Of a stretch of DNA of 64,000 nt, positions 48,045 through 58,550 are shown one piece after another; position 1 is the first letter of the stretch, and each line of letters begins with the position of its first letter. The notes below the pieces were generated by a model that did not search any database, had not been told where the DNA came from, and was given only the letters and a program-made list of their open reading frames with translations. The DNA is from Acidithiobacillus caldus ATCC 51756 (GTDB taxonomy: Bacteria > Pseudomonadota > Gammaproteobacteria > Acidithiobacillales > Acidithiobacillaceae). Both the position numbers and the translations under genes were made by a program. The DNA is taken from positions 627,549 through 691,548 of the forward strand of contig NZ_CP005986.1 of assembly GCF_000175575.2 (NCBI RefSeq), in the 5' to 3' direction.

Positions 48045-48986
48045 ATGTCTAGTGTCTTGAGTGATCGTCCTGCCGCCGCCCCTGCCGAGGCCCTGCCGCA
48101 TGCGGTAGAGCCGGAGATGACGCCGCTGGTGCGCCGTATCGGTAAAGGCATCGGCGTGGGTATTGCTGCCGCCCTGGTGGCAGGTCTGTGGCGAGGCTTG
48201 GATAGCCCGGGCACTTTGCTGGATCGGGTAGTGGCGGGCCTCGCCATCACCGAGGTCGGCCTGGCCATGGTGCTCATCCTCCTCGGCAGTCTGGTGGAGG
48301 GATTCGGCTACGGGCTTTCTCTGGGCACCAAGTGGCCCTACACCCGGAACATCGTAGTACTGATGCTGCGCGGTGATCCCGAAGCCGCCCATCGCGTCGT
48401 GGCAACGATGGTGGGTCTGGTGGCGCTGGCGCTGGTGTTGCTGGCGCCAACGGTGAACACCATCAGCGGTCTGGGTCTGATCGTGGTGACCGCACTCTTT
48501 GGTATGGGCACGCTCTATGTGCTTGCGGGACGCGCTCCGGCTCTGGTGCACGGCGTGCACGGCCTGCTGGCCTATGGCGTGTTCCTGACCTACCTCACCA
48601 ATCTGGCCTATCCGGGCCTCAATTTCTGGACCTTCCTGTATTATCAGGGGGCCCTGCACGCCTTGCTGCTGGCGGTGCTTCTGGGCGGTATGACCACGGG
48701 CCAGCGGGGCTTTGGTACGGCCATCGGCAGTTTTGTGCAACCGCGCAAGGCGTCGCAGTGGACCGTTGCTGCCCACGTCTCGGCGGCGCTGATCCTGGTG
48801 GCGACCCTGGGCTGGATGATGCCCGCCTTTCCCGTGGCCTTCTATCTGGCTGTGGCGCAGGTGGCGGTGGGCTTTCTGCTCTTTCATGCCGTCAATCTCA
48901 AGCCCAAGGATCCGGGCATCCTGGTCGCGTTTCACCAGAGCATGGTGCTGTTGATGAGCCTTGCCATAGTCCTGCACTGGCATTGA
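48045..48986 (+). CDS. CtaA/COX15-like membrane protein
   Basis: 313 residues from ATG 48045 (GAGGAG upstream), with about eight hydrophobic segments. The C-terminal part (FYLAVAQVAVGFLLFHAVNL, then AFHQSMVLLMSLAIVLHW) resembles the end of heme A synthase, and histidines occur in VHGVHG, GALHALL, AAHVSAA and AFHQ. Overall conservation is weak, and the glutamate/histidine motif of CtaA is not obvious. Its position between cyoD and ctaB supports a heme-processing role, but it could be an unrelated assembly factor. Confidence 0.6.
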   Translation: MSSVLSDRPAAAPAEALPHAVEPEMTPLVRRIGKGIGVGIAAALVAGLWRGLDSPGTLLDRVVAGLAITEVGLAMVLILLGSLVEGFGYGLSLGTKWPYTRNIVVLMLRGDPEAAHRVVATMVGLVALALVLLAPTVNTISGLGLIVVTALFGMGTLYVLAGRAPALVHGVHGLLAYGVFLTYLTNLAYPGLNFWTFLYYQGALHALLLAVLLGGMTTGQRGFGTAIGSFVQPRKASQWTVAAHVSAALILVATLGWMMPAFPVAFYLAVAQVAVGFLLFHAVNLKPKDPGILVAFHQSMVLLMSLAIVLHWH

Positions 48987-48998
48987 GGAACAGCAATC

Positions 48999-49943
48999 AT
49001 GGCCAAATCCTTGAGTAATGCACCACGCATCCTGCCTTTGCCCGAGCCGGGCAGTGCCCGTCAGCTGCTTCGCGATCTGTGGGTTCTGGCCAAGGCGCGA
49101 GTGGTGAGTCTGTTGGTCTTCACTGCCGCCGTCGGCGAGTTGCTGGCGCCGGCGACCCTCAGTCACTGGCCCGCAGCCCTCGCCGGGCTGGTGGGCATTG
49201 CCCTGGCCGGTGGTGCTGGCGGTGTGCTCAATCAGATCGTCGAGCCTGATCTCGATCAGCACATGCGGCGTACCCACGGGCGACCGTTGGCCAATGGTCG
49301 CATCGGGCGGTCCGGTGCCATCGTCTATGCCCTGATCTTGATGAGTCTGGCCATCGCCATTCTGGCCATCTGGACCAATCCCCTGACTCTGGTGCTCACT
49401 CTGTTGGGCACCGTTGGGTACGGTGTCGTCTATACGCTCTACCTCAAGCCAAGCACCCCATGGAATATCGTCTGGGGAGGTCTTGCCGGGGCGTTGCCGC
49501 CACTCATTGGCTGGACTGCGGTAACCGGTCAACTGGCCGCGTTGCCTGTGGTCTTGGTGGCCTTGATCTTCGTCTGGACGCCCGCGCACTTCTGGCCGCT
49601 GGCTATCTACTGCCGACGCGATTATGCGCAGGCATGCATTCCCATGCTGCCGGTGACCCATGGGGTCGATCGGACGCGGCGGGAGGTGGTCCGCTATGCG
49701 CTGGCTACCTGGGCGGTGAGCATGATCCCGGCGCTCTTGAATCGCGACTGGATCTACGGTGCCATTGCCTTTGGCGCCGGGGCTTGGTTCGTGGTCATGG
49801 CGCTGCGCCTGCAGCGCATGGCGATCGACGCGGATATGGATCGCTATGCCCGACGCCTCTTCGCCTTCTCCATTTCCTATCTGTTTCTCATTTTCACTGC
49901 TCTGCTGTTGGGCAAGGCGGCGGTGAGTTATGGCCTCGTCTGA
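48999..49943 (+). CDS. cyoE: Protoheme IX farnesyltransferase (heme O synthase)
   Basis: 314 residues, eight to nine membrane segments. It farnesylates heme B to heme O. The UbiA-family Asp-rich motif is visible as NQIVEPDLDQHMRRTHGRPLANGR, and the second conserved loop region as VWTPAHFWPLAIYCRRDYAQACIPMLPV. It is also called ctaB. It lies 12 bases after the CtaA-like gene and is overlapped 14 bases by the following MFS gene. Confidence 0.96.
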   Translation: MAKSLSNAPRILPLPEPGSARQLLRDLWVLAKARVVSLLVFTAAVGELLAPATLSHWPAALAGLVGIALAGGAGGVLNQIVEPDLDQHMRRTHGRPLANGRIGRSGAIVYALILMSLAIAILAIWTNPLTLVLTLLGTVGYGVVYTLYLKPSTPWNIVWGGLAGALPPLIGWTAVTGQLAALPVVLVALIFVWTPAHFWPLAIYCRRDYAQACIPMLPVTHGVDRTRREVVRYALATWAVSMIPALLNRDWIYGAIAFGAGAWFVVMALRLQRMAIDADMDRYARRLFAFSISYLFLIFTALLLGKAAVSYGLV

Positions 49944-51174
49944 GGGACGGAACGGGGGCGCGGCTGCGGCGCGAGCTGCCGCAGTGCCCATGAGCAAGAG
50001 CGAGAAACGTGCCATTTCTGGGCTCAGTTTCATCTATGTCGTGCGCATGCTGGGGCTTTTCATGCTCATGCCGGTACTGTCCCTGGACAGTGCCCAGTTA
50101 CGGGGGAGCTCGCCCTTGTTACTGGGGCTTGCCATCGGTGTGTATGGTCTGGCCCAGGCCGCTCTGCAGTTTCCCTTCGGGGTTGCCTCGGATCGCTTCG
50201 GTCGCAAGCCCATGCTGGTCTTTGGACTGCTCCTGTTTATCGCGGGCTCCCTCTTGGGAGCTTTTACCCACAGCATGTGGGGTATCGTCCTGGCACGCGT
50301 GCTCCAGGGCGCCGGTGCAGTATCCTCGGTCCTTTTGGCCAGCGCCGGGGACCTTACCGACGAGGCGCATCGCACCAAGGCCATGGCGGCCATTGGCGGC
50401 AGTATTGCCGTCGCCTACGTGCTGGGCATGGGCCTGGGTCCAGTGGTTTTCGGCTTCTCTGGCTTGACGGGGGTCTTTCTGGCTGCGGCCCTGCTTGGCG
50501 TTCTGGCGCTGTTGCCTTTGTGGACGCTCATCCCTCCCATTCCGGTGCACCCCGACCGGCGCATGGGTGGTTTTCGCGAAGCCCGGGCCATGTTTACCCA
50601 TGCCCCGGTACTCACGGCCAGCGTGGGTATCTTTATCCTGCAAATGGTGCTGGGGGCCGGCTTCGTGGTCCTGTCGCCGGAACTCGTGCGGGCCATGGGG
50701 GTAGGCGATACGGGGGTCTGGAAGGTGTATCTGCCGGTCATGTTGCTGTCCGTCGCCATCATGGTGCCGCCAGTCATCTACGCCGAGCGCCACCGGCGCC
50801 ACGGTAGCGCCCTAGTGGGCAGTGGACTCGCCATCGCTCTAGGGGCACTTTTCATGGGTGTGGAGGCAGGTCATTTCTGGCCTGTTGCCGTGGCTGCGGT
50901 GGTCTTCTTTGGCGGCTATAACGTCGCGTCTGCCATCCTGCCGTCCATGATGAGTCGCGCTACCAGCCCGCAGCAGCGCGGGGCAGCCAGCGGTGTCTAT
51001 TCCCTCATGCAGTTTCTCGGGATCTTCGTCGGCGGTGTCGTGGGAGGTTGGGGTCTGGGTATGGTGGGGGTGGCCGGTGTCTTCTACATTCTGACGGCCA
51101 TCGGCGTGCTCTTGGCACTGCAAAGTCTGGGCAGCGGACGGCTCACCGTACTGCTAGCCTCGGAACAACGCTAG
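49930..51174 (+). CDS. Major facilitator superfamily transporter of the cyo/cta cluster
   Basis: 414 residues with about 12 membrane segments. The MFS signature between TM2 and TM3 reads GVASDRFGRKPMLVFGL, and RVLQGAGAVSSVLLA fits TM4. The ATG at 49930 lies inside the end of cyoE; an alternative at 49990 (MSKSEKR) lacks a ribosome binding site. Comparable permeases next to ctaA and ctaB in A. ferrooxidans have been named CtaT and proposed to move heme; that is a literature association and not shown by this sequence. Confidence 0.85.
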   Translation: MASSEGRNGGAAAARAAAVPMSKSEKRAISGLSFIYVVRMLGLFMLMPVLSLDSAQLRGSSPLLLGLAIGVYGLAQAALQFPFGVASDRFGRKPMLVFGLLLFIAGSLLGAFTHSMWGIVLARVLQGAGAVSSVLLASAGDLTDEAHRTKAMAAIGGSIAVAYVLGMGLGPVVFGFSGLTGVFLAAALLGVLALLPLWTLIPPIPVHPDRRMGGFREARAMFTHAPVLTASVGIFILQMVLGAGFVVLSPELVRAMGVGDTGVWKVYLPVMLLSVAIMVPPVIYAERHRRHGSALVGSGLAIALGALFMGVEAGHFWPVAVAAVVFFGGYNVASAILPSMMSRATSPQQRGAASGVYSLMQFLGIFVGGVVGGWGLGMVGVAGVFYILTAIGVLLALQSLGSGRLTVLLASEQR

Positions 51175-51257
51175 GAAGACCTTCCGGATCCGGTTTGCCG
51201 CCGATGCGGCATCGCCATTTCCACAGTGCTGTCAGGACTTGGCCGGTTTGGTGGCGA

Positions 51258-52103
51258 TCAGCCGGCAAGTCCGCCCACGCCCAGAATCAAGGCTAAAGCG
51301 CCGAAGCCCACGCAGTAAAAACCGAAAGGCCGCAATGCCTTGATCTCGTGGCTGTGGAAGTAACGCATCAGAAACCACACCGACAACCAGGCGAAGAGGC
51401 CCGAGAGTACCCCAGCGGCAAAAATCAATTGCAGAAAGCCACCTGGAAGTTGGGCGTGGAAGAGTTTGGGCACCTCGAGAAGGCCGGCAGCAGCGATGAT
51501 GGGCGTGGCCAGAAGAAAGGAAAAGCGCGCGGAGTTTTCGTAGTCGAGTCCGGTACCAATGCCCGCCACCAGCGTCGCACCCGAGCGGGAAAAGCCCGGA
51601 ATCAGGGCCAGAGCCTGGGCAAAGCCAATGATGAGCGCCCGGCGCCAACTCAGGGTGTCGAGGTTATGACTGGGGTTACGGCTACGTAGGCGATCGCCCC
51701 AGATCAGCATCATTCCGTTGAGCATGAGGGCAACGGCGGCAAAACCGAAGCCACCGAAAAGTGCTTTGATCTTGTGTGCCAAGGCAAGGCCCAGCAGCCC
51801 CGCAGGAATAGAGGCCAGCACCAGGAGCCACAAGAGGCGCGACTCCGGGTTGCTGGGCCTCCCGCGAGCCCGAAGAAAGCCGCCGATGAGGCGCACCCAA
51901 TCGCGCCAGAAGAAGGTGAGCAGGGCGGCTACGGTACCCAGGTGCAGGACCACGATGAAGGGCAGAAACCAGTCGGCATCGCGGTCGATAGGCCAGCGAA
52001 ACAGGGCTGGCACCAGTATGCTGTGGCCAAGGCTCGATATGGGAAAGAGCTCGGTGACGCCTTGCAGTGCTGCCAGGATCAACAGGTAAAAGTGATGCGC
52101 CAT
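51258..52103 (-). CDS. uppP: Undecaprenyl-diphosphate phosphatase
   Basis: 281 residues (E. coli BacA 273), polytopic membrane protein. It recycles undecaprenyl pyrophosphate for peptidoglycan synthesis. The two signature motifs are present: LQGVTELFPISSLGHSILVPAL near residues 13-34 and LIPGFSRSGATLVAGIGTGLDYENSARFSFLLATP in the second half. It is downstream of greA on the same strand, separated by 82 bases, so co-transcription is possible. Confidence 0.97.
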   Translation of the reverse strand: MAHHFYLLILAALQGVTELFPISSLGHSILVPALFRWPIDRDADWFLPFIVVLHLGTVAALLTFFWRDWVRLIGGFLRARGRPSNPESRLLWLLVLASIPAGLLGLALAHKIKALFGGFGFAAVALMLNGMMLIWGDRLRSRNPSHNLDTLSWRRALIIGFAQALALIPGFSRSGATLVAGIGTGLDYENSARFSFLLATPIIAAAGLLEVPKLFHAQLPGGFLQLIFAAGVLSGLFAWLSVWFLMRYFHSHEIKALRPFGFYCVGFGALALILGVGGLAG

Positions 52104-52185
52104 TACGGACCGCTCCCTTCAAGGGCTGATATGGTGAGTAAAAGCAACCGGATACCCTTCCCATCGAAGGGCTGGGTTTTGTGGC

Positions 52186-52662
52186 TCAGAGGTAGCGAAC
52201 GCCGAGGATACTGTATTCGCGAATGCCGCCAGGGGCGTTTACCTCGACACTGTCCCCCTCGTGCTTGCCGATGAGCGCACGAGCCAGGGGAGAACTGATG
52301 GAGATCTTGTTCTCCTTGATATCCGCCTCGGCATCGCCCACGATCTGATAGGTAATGGCCTTGCCGTCGCTGTCCTCGAGTTCGACGGTAGCGCCAAAGA
52401 CGATACGGCCGTCGGTATTGAGACTGCGCGGATCGATGATCTGAGCGCGAGCGAGGAAATCTTCGATCTCGCGGATACGCCCCTCGATGAAGGCCTGTTG
52501 CTCCTTGGCAGCGTCGTATTCGGCATTCTCCGAGAGGTCGCCTTTGGCGCGTGCCTCGGCGATGGCCTCGATGACCGCCGGGCGGTCCTGACTCTTGAGG
52601 CGCTGCAATTCTTCGCGCAGACGCTGGGCGCCGACCACAGTCATGGGAATTTTGTCGCTCAT
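52186..52662 (-). CDS. greA: Transcription elongation factor GreA
   Basis: 158 residues, exactly the E. coli length. GreA stimulates transcript cleavage in backtracked RNA polymerase. The N-terminal coiled coil ([53 protein letters not shown]) carries the acidic tip residues D and E. The C-terminal FKBP-like domain shows [31 protein letters not shown]. It is five bases downstream of carB, so it probably belongs to the carAB transcript, a common pairing. Confidence 0.98.
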   Translation of the reverse strand: MSDKIPMTVVGAQRLREELQRLKSQDRPAVIEAIAEARAKGDLSENAEYDAAKEQQAFIEGRIREIEDFLARAQIIDPRSLNTDGRIVFGATVELEDSDGKAITYQIVGDAEADIKENKISISSPLARALIGKHEGDSVEVNAPGGIREYSILGVRYL

Positions 52663-52667
52663 GGCAG

Positions 52668-55600
52668 TTACCTCATATGGGGTGTTGCGAAAGCCAGATC
52701 CTGAAGCTTCTCGACGGTCCAGTCGCCTTGGAGGAGCACCCGCAGGGCAGCCGTCCCGGCGCTGGCGCCCGCCAATGTGGTGTAGTAGGTCAAGCCCATC
52801 TGCAGGGCGGCGCGGCGGATACTGTAGGAGTCGCGCACCGACTGGCGCTCGTCCACGGTGTTGATGATGATCTGCACCTTGCCGTTCTTGATGGCGTCGA
52901 CAATGTGCGGACGCCCTTCCGTGACCTTGTTTACCCGGGCGCAGTCGATGCCCTGCGCCTGCAAATGGCTAGCGGTGCCGTGGGTCGCCAACAGCGAGAA
53001 ACCCAGTGCCCGCAAATCCCGGGCTATGCGCGCAGCAACGGGCTTGTCGGCGTCGCGCACGCTGAGGAACACGGTACCGGAGCGCGGAAAGTGCTCGCCG
53101 GCAGCGATCTGGGCCTTGAGGAAAGCCTCGCCGAAGCTCTTGCCGATGCCCATGACCTCGCCCGTGGATTTCATTTCCGGGCCAAGCAGCACATCCACGC
53201 CCGGGAACTTGATGAAGGGAAAGACTGCCTCTTTGACGCTGAAGTGGGGACCGGCGGCGATGGCGCTCACCCCTTGATCCGCCAGACTCTGACCACTCAT
53301 GGCGCGGGCCGCGATCTTGGCCAGGGGCACGCCACAGGCCTTGGAGACGAAAGGTACCGTCCGCGAGGCGCGGGGGTTGACCTCCAGGACGTAGATGCGA
53401 TCCTCCTGCACCGCGAACTGGCAATTCATCAGCCCGATCACACCGAGGGCCTGGCCCAGACACTCCGCCTGTCGTCGCAACTCGTCCTGAATCGGCTGAG
53501 CGAGGGAGTAGGGCGGCAGACAGCAGGCAGAGTCACCGCTGTGTACCCCGGCCTGTTCGATGTGTTCCATGATGCCGGCCACGACGACCTGCTTGCCGTC
53601 GGCGACGGCGTCCACATCCACTTCCAGGGCGTCGTTGAGAAAGCGATCGAGGAGAATGGGCTGATCTTCCGATACGCGGACGGCCTCGACCATGTAGCGC
53701 GCAAGATCTTCCTCGCTGTAGACGATGCGCATGGCACGCCCGCCCAGCACGTAGGAAGGCCGCACCACCAAGGGGTAGCCTAGCTGACGTGCCAGTTGCA
53801 GTGCCTCGTCGGCGCTGCGGGCGATGGCGTTTTCGGGCTGGCGCAGGCCCAAGCGGGTGATGAGTTGCTGAAAGCGCTCGCGATCTTCGGCGAGGTCGAT
53901 GGAGTCGGGACTGGTACCGATGATGGGCACCCCGGCAGACTCGAGGTCGTTGGCGAGCTTCAGGGGCGTCTGTCCGCCAAACTGAACGATGACTCCCTCA
54001 GGTTTTTCCAGAGCCACGATTTCCAGGACGTCTTCCAGGGTCAATGGTTCAAAGTAGAGGCGATCCGAGGTGTCGTAGTCCGTCGAGACGGTTTCCGGGT
54101 TGCAGTTGACCATGATGGTTTCGAAACCATCGGTGCGCAGGGCCATGGCAGCATGCACACAGCAGTAGTCGAATTCGATGCCCTGACCGATACGATTGGG
54201 TCCACCACCGAGAATCACGATCTTGCGGCGATCGCTGGGAGCTGCCTCACATTCGGCTTCGTAGCTGGAATAGAGATAGGGAGTTGGCGAGGGAAACTCG
54301 GCGGCGCAGGTGTCCACGCGTTTGTAGACGGGCCGTAGACCCAGTTTGTGGCGGTGCTCGCGCAACAGGGACTCACGACAACCCAAAAGCCGGGCCAGAC
54401 GACGGTCCGAGAAACCCATGCGCTTGAGACCGAGCAGACGCTCGCGATCGAGGCTCGCCAGGGGCAGGCCGCGCAACGACTCTTCCGTGACCACGATTTC
54501 GGCGATCTGTTCCAGGAACCAGGGGTCGATGTGGGTGAGGGCCTGCACCTGCTCCAGTGTCCAGCCCCGCCGAAAGGCATCGGCAATGTACCACAGGCGT
54601 TCGGGCCCGGCATTGCGCAGCTCCTGTTCGAGGCGGGGCAGGGCCTCGGGCTCGCGCAGGTCCAGTTTTTCGTCGAGCCCGTACACCCCCGTCTCCAGTC
54701 CGCGCAGGGCTTTTTGCAGGGATTCCTGAAAGCTGCGCCCCATGGCCATGACCTCACCCACGGATTTCATCTGGGTGGTGAGATGGCTGTCCGCCTCCGG
54801 GAACTTCTCGAAGGCGAAGCGCGGGATCTTGGTGACCACGTAGTCGATGGTGGGCTCAAAACTGGCGGGCGTCGCCCGCGTGATGTCGTTGCGCAATTCG
54901 TCCAGGGTGTAACCCAGAGCAAGCTTGGCCGCGATCTTGGCGATGGGGAAACCCGTCGCCTTGGAGGCCAGAGCCGAAGAACGGGATACTCGGGGATTCA
55001 TTTCGATGACCAGCATCCGTCCATTGCGTGGATTCAGCGCAAACTGGACATTGGAGCCACCCGTGTCCACGCCAATCCGCCGCAGCACGGCAAGGGAGGC
55101 ATCGCGCATGACCTGGTATTCCCGATCCGTGAGGGTCTGGGCCGGGGCAACGGTAATGGAATCGCCGGTGTGGATACCCATGGGATCCAGGTTTTCGATG
55201 GAGCAGACGATGATGCAGTTGTCGGCGCGGTCACGGACCACTTCCATCTCGAACTCTTTCCAGCCGATCACCGATTCCTCGATGAGGATCTCGTGGCTGG
55301 GGCTTGCTTCCAGTCCGCGGGCGGCGATGTCTTCAAACTCCTCGCGGTTGTAGGCGATACCGCCGCCGCTCCCGCCCAGGGTGTAGGAGGGACGGATGAT
55401 GACCGGGAAGCCCACATCCTCGGCGATGGCCCGAGCCTCGTCGAGGGTGTGGGCGAAGGCGGAGCGGGCCACTTCGAGACCGATTTCCTCCATGGCGCGC
55501 TTGAAGCGGCCCCGGTCTTCGGCCTCTTGGATGGCCTCGATACTGGCGCCGATGAGTTCGACCCCGAAGCGTTCCAGTATGCCCTCGCGGTGGAGATCCA

Positions 55601-55898
55601 AGGCACAGTTGAGGGCCGTCTGGCCGCCCATGGTGGGGAGAAGGGCGTCGGGCCGCTCGCGCTCGATGATCTTGGCCACCGTCTGCCACTCCACCGGCTC
55701 GATGTAGACGGCATCTGCCGTGTCCGGATCGGTCATGATGGTGGCTGGGTTGGAGTTGACCAGAATGACGCGGCAACCCTCCTCGCGCAGGGCCTTGCAG
55801 GCCTGCACGCCGGAGTAGTCGAACTCACAGGCTTGACCGATGACGATGGGCCCAGCGCCGATCAGGAGGACGCTGTGGATATCCTTACGCTTAGCCAT
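52668..55898 (-). CDS. carB: Carbamoyl-phosphate synthase large subunit
   Basis: 1076 residues from ATG 55898 (E. coli 1073). The longer frame to 56099 overlaps carA and is rejected. Two ATP-grasp halves begin with [21 protein letters not shown] and [22 protein letters not shown]; the ATP-binding loops include [14 protein letters not shown] and [13 protein letters not shown], and EVNPRASRS and [15 protein letters not shown] are clear. A C-terminal regulatory MGS-like domain follows. It makes carbamoyl phosphate for arginine and pyrimidines. Its start overlaps the carA stop by eight bases. Confidence 0.98.
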   Translation of the reverse strand: MAKRKDIHSVLLIGAGPIVIGQACEFDYSGVQACKALREEGCRVILVNSNPATIMTDPDTADAVYIEPVEWQTVAKIIERERPDALLPTMGGQTALNCALDLHREGILERFGVELIGASIEAIQEAEDRGRFKRAMEEIGLEVARSAFAHTLDEARAIAEDVGFPVIIRPSYTLGGSGGGIAYNREEFEDIAARGLEASPSHEILIEESVIGWKEFEMEVVRDRADNCIIVCSIENLDPMGIHTGDSITVAPAQTLTDREYQVMRDASLAVLRRIGVDTGGSNVQFALNPRNGRMLVIEMNPRVSRSSALASKATGFPIAKIAAKLALGYTLDELRNDITRATPASFEPTIDYVVTKIPRFAFEKFPEADSHLTTQMKSVGEVMAMGRSFQESLQKALRGLETGVYGLDEKLDLREPEALPRLEQELRNAGPERLWYIADAFRRGWTLEQVQALTHIDPWFLEQIAEIVVTEESLRGLPLASLDRERLLGLKRMGFSDRRLARLLGCRESLLREHRHKLGLRPVYKRVDTCAAEFPSPTPYLYSSYEAECEAAPSDRRKIVILGGGPNRIGQGIEFDYCCVHAAMALRTDGFETIMVNCNPETVSTDYDTSDRLYFEPLTLEDVLEIVALEKPEGVIVQFGGQTPLKLANDLESAGVPIIGTSPDSIDLAEDRERFQQLITRLGLRQPENAIARSADEALQLARQLGYPLVVRPSYVLGGRAMRIVYSEEDLARYMVEAVRVSEDQPILLDRFLNDALEVDVDAVADGKQVVVAGIMEHIEQAGVHSGDSACCLPPYSLAQPIQDELRRQAECLGQALGVIGLMNCQFAVQEDRIYVLEVNPRASRTVPFVSKACGVPLAKIAARAMSGQSLADQGVSAIAAGPHFSVKEAVFPFIKFPGVDVLLGPEMKSTGEVMGIGKSFGEAFLKAQIAAGEHFPRSGTVFLSVRDADKPVAARIARDLRALGFSLLATHGTASHLQAQGIDCARVNKVTEGRPHIVDAIKNGKVQIIINTVDERQSVRDSYSIRRAALQMGLTYYTTLAGASAGTAALRVLLQGDWTVEKLQDLAFATPHMR

Positions 55899-57036
55899 GG
55901 ATGCGCTTCTCTTGGGATGAGCGGAAGCTGGCAACGAAGTCGTCGAAGATGCACGCCGCATCGTGGGGACCGGGACCAGCTTCCGGGTGACCCTGGAAGG
56001 AAAAGACGGGCCTGTCCCGCAGCCGCATCCCCTGCAGACTACCATCGAAGAGGGAGCGGTGGGTGACCTCCACGCGGGCGGGCAGCGTGTCGGCGTCAAT
56101 GGCGAAGCCGTGGTTTTGGCTGGTGATGAGCACGCGGCCGGAGCGCAGATCCTGCACGGGGTGGTTGGCTCCGTGGTGGCCGAATTTCATTTTCAGGCTG
56201 CGGGCACCCAGAGTGAGTCCAAGGATCTGATGACCCAAGCACAGTCCGAACAATGGCAGATCGTGCTCGAGGAATGCCGCCATGCGGGCGCGGGCCTCAT
56301 GCAACACCGCCGGATCACCAGGACCATTGGAAAACAGCACGCCATCGGGCCGCAGGGCAAGGACCTCGGCGACGGGTGTTTGCGGCGGGACCAGGGTGGC
56401 GCGACAGCCTCGGTCGGCCAGAAGGCGCAGGATATTGCGCTTGGCGCCGAAGTCGTAGACGACGACGTGGTGGGGGAGGTTCGTCCGCGGCTGCGCCCGA
56501 TAGCCTTCTCGCGGTGCACCGCTGGCCTGGTCCCAGCTCTGGCTCTGGGCCGTGGCCACCTCGGCGATGAGGTCGGCGCCCTCGAGGCCGGGAAAGGCAC
56601 GAGCCGCCGCCAGTGCTTTTTCTGGGTCCGCATCGGGTCCTACCATGAGGGCGGCGTTTTGCGCACCACCCTCACGCAGATGTCGAGTCAACGCACGCGT
56701 ATCCAGCTCAGCGATGGCAGGGATGCCGTGTCGACGCAAGTAGTCCTCCAGACCCTCTTCGCTGCGCCAGCTGCTGGGTGCACGCGGACGATTGCGCACG
56801 ACCAGGGCAGAGCAGAAGATGCCGCGTCCCTCCGCATCCTCACCATTGCATCCCGTATTACCGATGTGGGGATAGGTGAGGGTGACGATCTGGCCGCGGT
56901 AGGAGGGATCCGTGAGAATCTCCTGGTAGCCCGTCATGGCGGTATTGAAGCAGATTTCGCCCACAGCCAGGCCCGGCGCACCGAAGCCGTGTCCGTGAAA
57001 GACCTTTCCGTCTGCCAGCACCAGAACTCCCTGCAC
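55891..57036 (-). CDS. carA: Carbamoyl-phosphate synthase small subunit
   Basis: 381 residues (E. coli 382). The glutaminase subunit supplies ammonia to CarB. The class I amidotransferase Cys lies in [18 protein letters not shown], and the His/Glu end in [16 protein letters not shown]. The N-terminal [31 protein letters not shown] and the [11 protein letters not shown]-like [14 protein letters not shown] are typical. First gene of the carA-carB-greA cluster; its promoter should lie in 57037-57316, shared with the divergent lipoprotein gene. dapB, often upstream in relatives, is absent. Confidence 0.98.
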   Translation of the reverse strand: MQGVLVLADGKVFHGHGFGAPGLAVGEICFNTAMTGYQEILTDPSYRGQIVTLTYPHIGNTGCNGEDAEGRGIFCSALVVRNRPRAPSSWRSEEGLEDYLRRHGIPAIAELDTRALTRHLREGGAQNAALMVGPDADPEKALAAARAFPGLEGADLIAEVATAQSQSWDQASGAPREGYRAQPRTNLPHHVVVYDFGAKRNILRLLADRGCRATLVPPQTPVAEVLALRPDGVLFSNGPGDPAVLHEARARMAAFLEHDLPLFGLCLGHQILGLTLGARSLKMKFGHHGANHPVQDLRSGRVLITSQNHGFAIDADTLPARVEVTHRSLFDGSLQGMRLRDRPVFSFQGHPEAGPGPHDAACIFDDFVASFRSSQEKRIHG

Positions 57037-57316
57037 CTCGTCACCCTCTGCGCACAGGCTGCAAAAAAGGGAGGGCAGAGCCTCCCGTCGTTTCGTGCAT
57101 TTTAGGTAGGGGACAGCGCGGGGTCAATTGGGGATGCACGCGTTGCCACACCGCGGTCGAGAGCATCGGGCGACGGCCCCCTCGTTGCTCGCGTGTGGCT
57201 GGTTGGTACCTGTCCTCGAGTCTTCACCCTGGTACGGCATCCGTGCCGGGCCCGTGGCTGATCCCCATTGGCTTGTCGGATATACTACACACTGTTCTCC
57301 AACCGTAGGAAGAGAA

Positions 57317-57961
57317 ATGCGCATTGCACGTTCGCGTCTGGGGTGGCTCGCGTTGTTGGCGCTCTCGGGTTGCGCCACCAATAATGGGCTGCCGTCCGAT
57401 ACCCCGGCCTACCATTTTTATGCTCCGAATGCCGAGGCGTCTTTGTCTCCTCCCGCACCATCCGTGTATGCGCAGCCAAGGCCTCCTGTACCGCCGCGCA
57501 GTCTCTCGGCGGTTCCCCCGGTGGCGGTACCCGCGGCACCCACGTCCAGCGTACCGCCCAAGGTCGCCGGTGGTGTGGAAAATCCGCCCGTCGCCACGCA
57601 GGCGCCGGCGGCATCCGGGCCCCTAGCTGCTGCCGACTTTCCCAGCCAGTGGCAGGCGGATCTGCGCCAGGCGCGCACGGAAAGCGCCCATTGCGCAGAG
57701 CTCAGTGGTGAGGCCCAAAGTCGTTGCTGGCAGAGTGTCTCTTCCTGGGCACAGGGACGCGCCGCGCGCTACCATCGACTGAGCAGAGAGGAGGTTGGAG
57801 CCCGGGCCGAGCAGGTCAAGGCGGCGGCCCGATTTTTTGATGTGACGAGCCAGTGGGCGAGCGCGTGCAGCAGCCTCTCGGCCAGTGCTTGCGCGCAGTC
57901 ACCCCTGATTGGACAGATGCAGCAGTGGAAGGAGTCTGTTGGCCTGAACTCCCGACCCTAG
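57317..57961 (+). CDS. Predicted lipoprotein of unknown function
   Basis: 214 residues from ATG 57317 (AGGAAGAGAA upstream). A signal peptide with lipobox LALSGC predicts lipidation at Cys19 and exposure on the envelope. A proline- and alanine-rich linker (about residues 35-120) is followed by a helical C-terminal domain with cysteines (HCAELSGEAQSRCW and CSSLSASACAQS). No known family is recognised. It is divergent from carA. Confidence 0.75.
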   Translation: MRIARSRLGWLALLALSGCATNNGLPSDTPAYHFYAPNAEASLSPPAPSVYAQPRPPVPPRSLSAVPPVAVPAAPTSSVPPKVAGGVENPPVATQAPAASGPLAAADFPSQWQADLRQARTESAHCAELSGEAQSRCWQSVSSWAQGRAARYHRLSREEVGARAEQVKAAARFFDVTSQWASACSSLSASACAQSPLIGQMQQWKESVGLNSRP

Positions 57962-58011
57962 CCCGCCCCTAGCAATACATCGAGGGGCGTGTGAAAGCTC
58001 GGTTCAGGGCA

Positions 58012-58212
58012 TCAGGCTTTGGGTCTGGACAGCTTGCATGTGCGTATGCCGAAGAGGGCATAAGCCGGACAAAAGCCGACCAGGCCAGTGACCAGCGGTA
58101 GGAGACCGATCCAGCCCCAGGGGGTCTTCGGCCCAACAAATACCAGGGCGATGAGCACTATTCCTATTACCACCCGCAGAAAACGATCGATGCTGCCTTC
58201 ATTGACGCGCAT
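58012..58212 (-). CDS. DUF2892-type small membrane protein
   Basis: 66 residues from ATG 58212, behind GGGAGGATG. MRVNEGSIDRFLRVVIGIVLIALVF, GWIGLLPLVTGLVGFCPAYALFGIRTC is the DUF2892/YgaP-tail pattern of two transmembrane helices. Such proteins often accompany rhodanese or sulfur-metabolism genes; no such neighbour is seen here. A longer frame to 58326 is not supported. Function unknown. Confidence 0.8.
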   Translation of the reverse strand: MRVNEGSIDRFLRVVIGIVLIALVFVGPKTPWGWIGLLPLVTGLVGFCPAYALFGIRTCKLSRPKA

Positions 58213-58550
58213 TGGACATCCTCCCAAGGTTGGAAACGACCAACACGTAGCATCGTCGATCTCGGTGCCAAAGTCCACAATCGACCGAGGCAAGCTCGTC
58301 CAGGTGGAGAAATCCGCGGAGCGCATTCACTCCGCGATGCGTCCAGAACCCAAACCCACGGCATCAGTAATTCCATATATAATATGCGGTTGATGATAGA
58401 TGGAATAAATGACGAGACTTGACCTGTGGCCACGATGGTGTAGTAATCTCCTTATGCTCCCTGCGCTTAAAGGGGGTACGGACCGCGATCCGGAGCCTGG
58501 AGCCCGGCACCGTCGGATTTCCTGGAGCTCAATAAAAAGCGAGAAACATC
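58213..58550. other. Intergenic region upstream of the beta-barrel gene
   Basis: 338 bases between the divergent DUF2892 gene and the outer-membrane gene. It holds the promoter candidate at 58419-58446 and the 5' leader; no gene, hairpin with T-run or repeat was found. Confidence 0.5.
58419..58446 (+). promoter_or_regulatory. Candidate sigma70 promoter for the beta-barrel/permease genes
   Basis: TTGACC at 58419-58424 and TAGTAA at 58441-58446 with a 16-base spacer, about 105 bases before the outer-membrane protein start. Predicted by consensus only. Confidence 0.35.

Noticed and set aside
47619-50033. 804-codon open frame on the minus strand opposite cyoD, the CtaA-like gene and cyoE
   Set aside because: Low-complexity His/Gln-rich translation, typical of an antisense shadow of membrane-protein genes.
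51196-51211. Hairpin TGCCGC/GCGGCA after the MFS gene as terminator
   Set aside because: Six-pair stem with no T-run on either strand; too weak to list.
54348-56066. Long open frame on the plus strand opposite carB
   Set aside because: Shadow of carB in G+C-rich DNA; no family motif, and carB is unambiguous.
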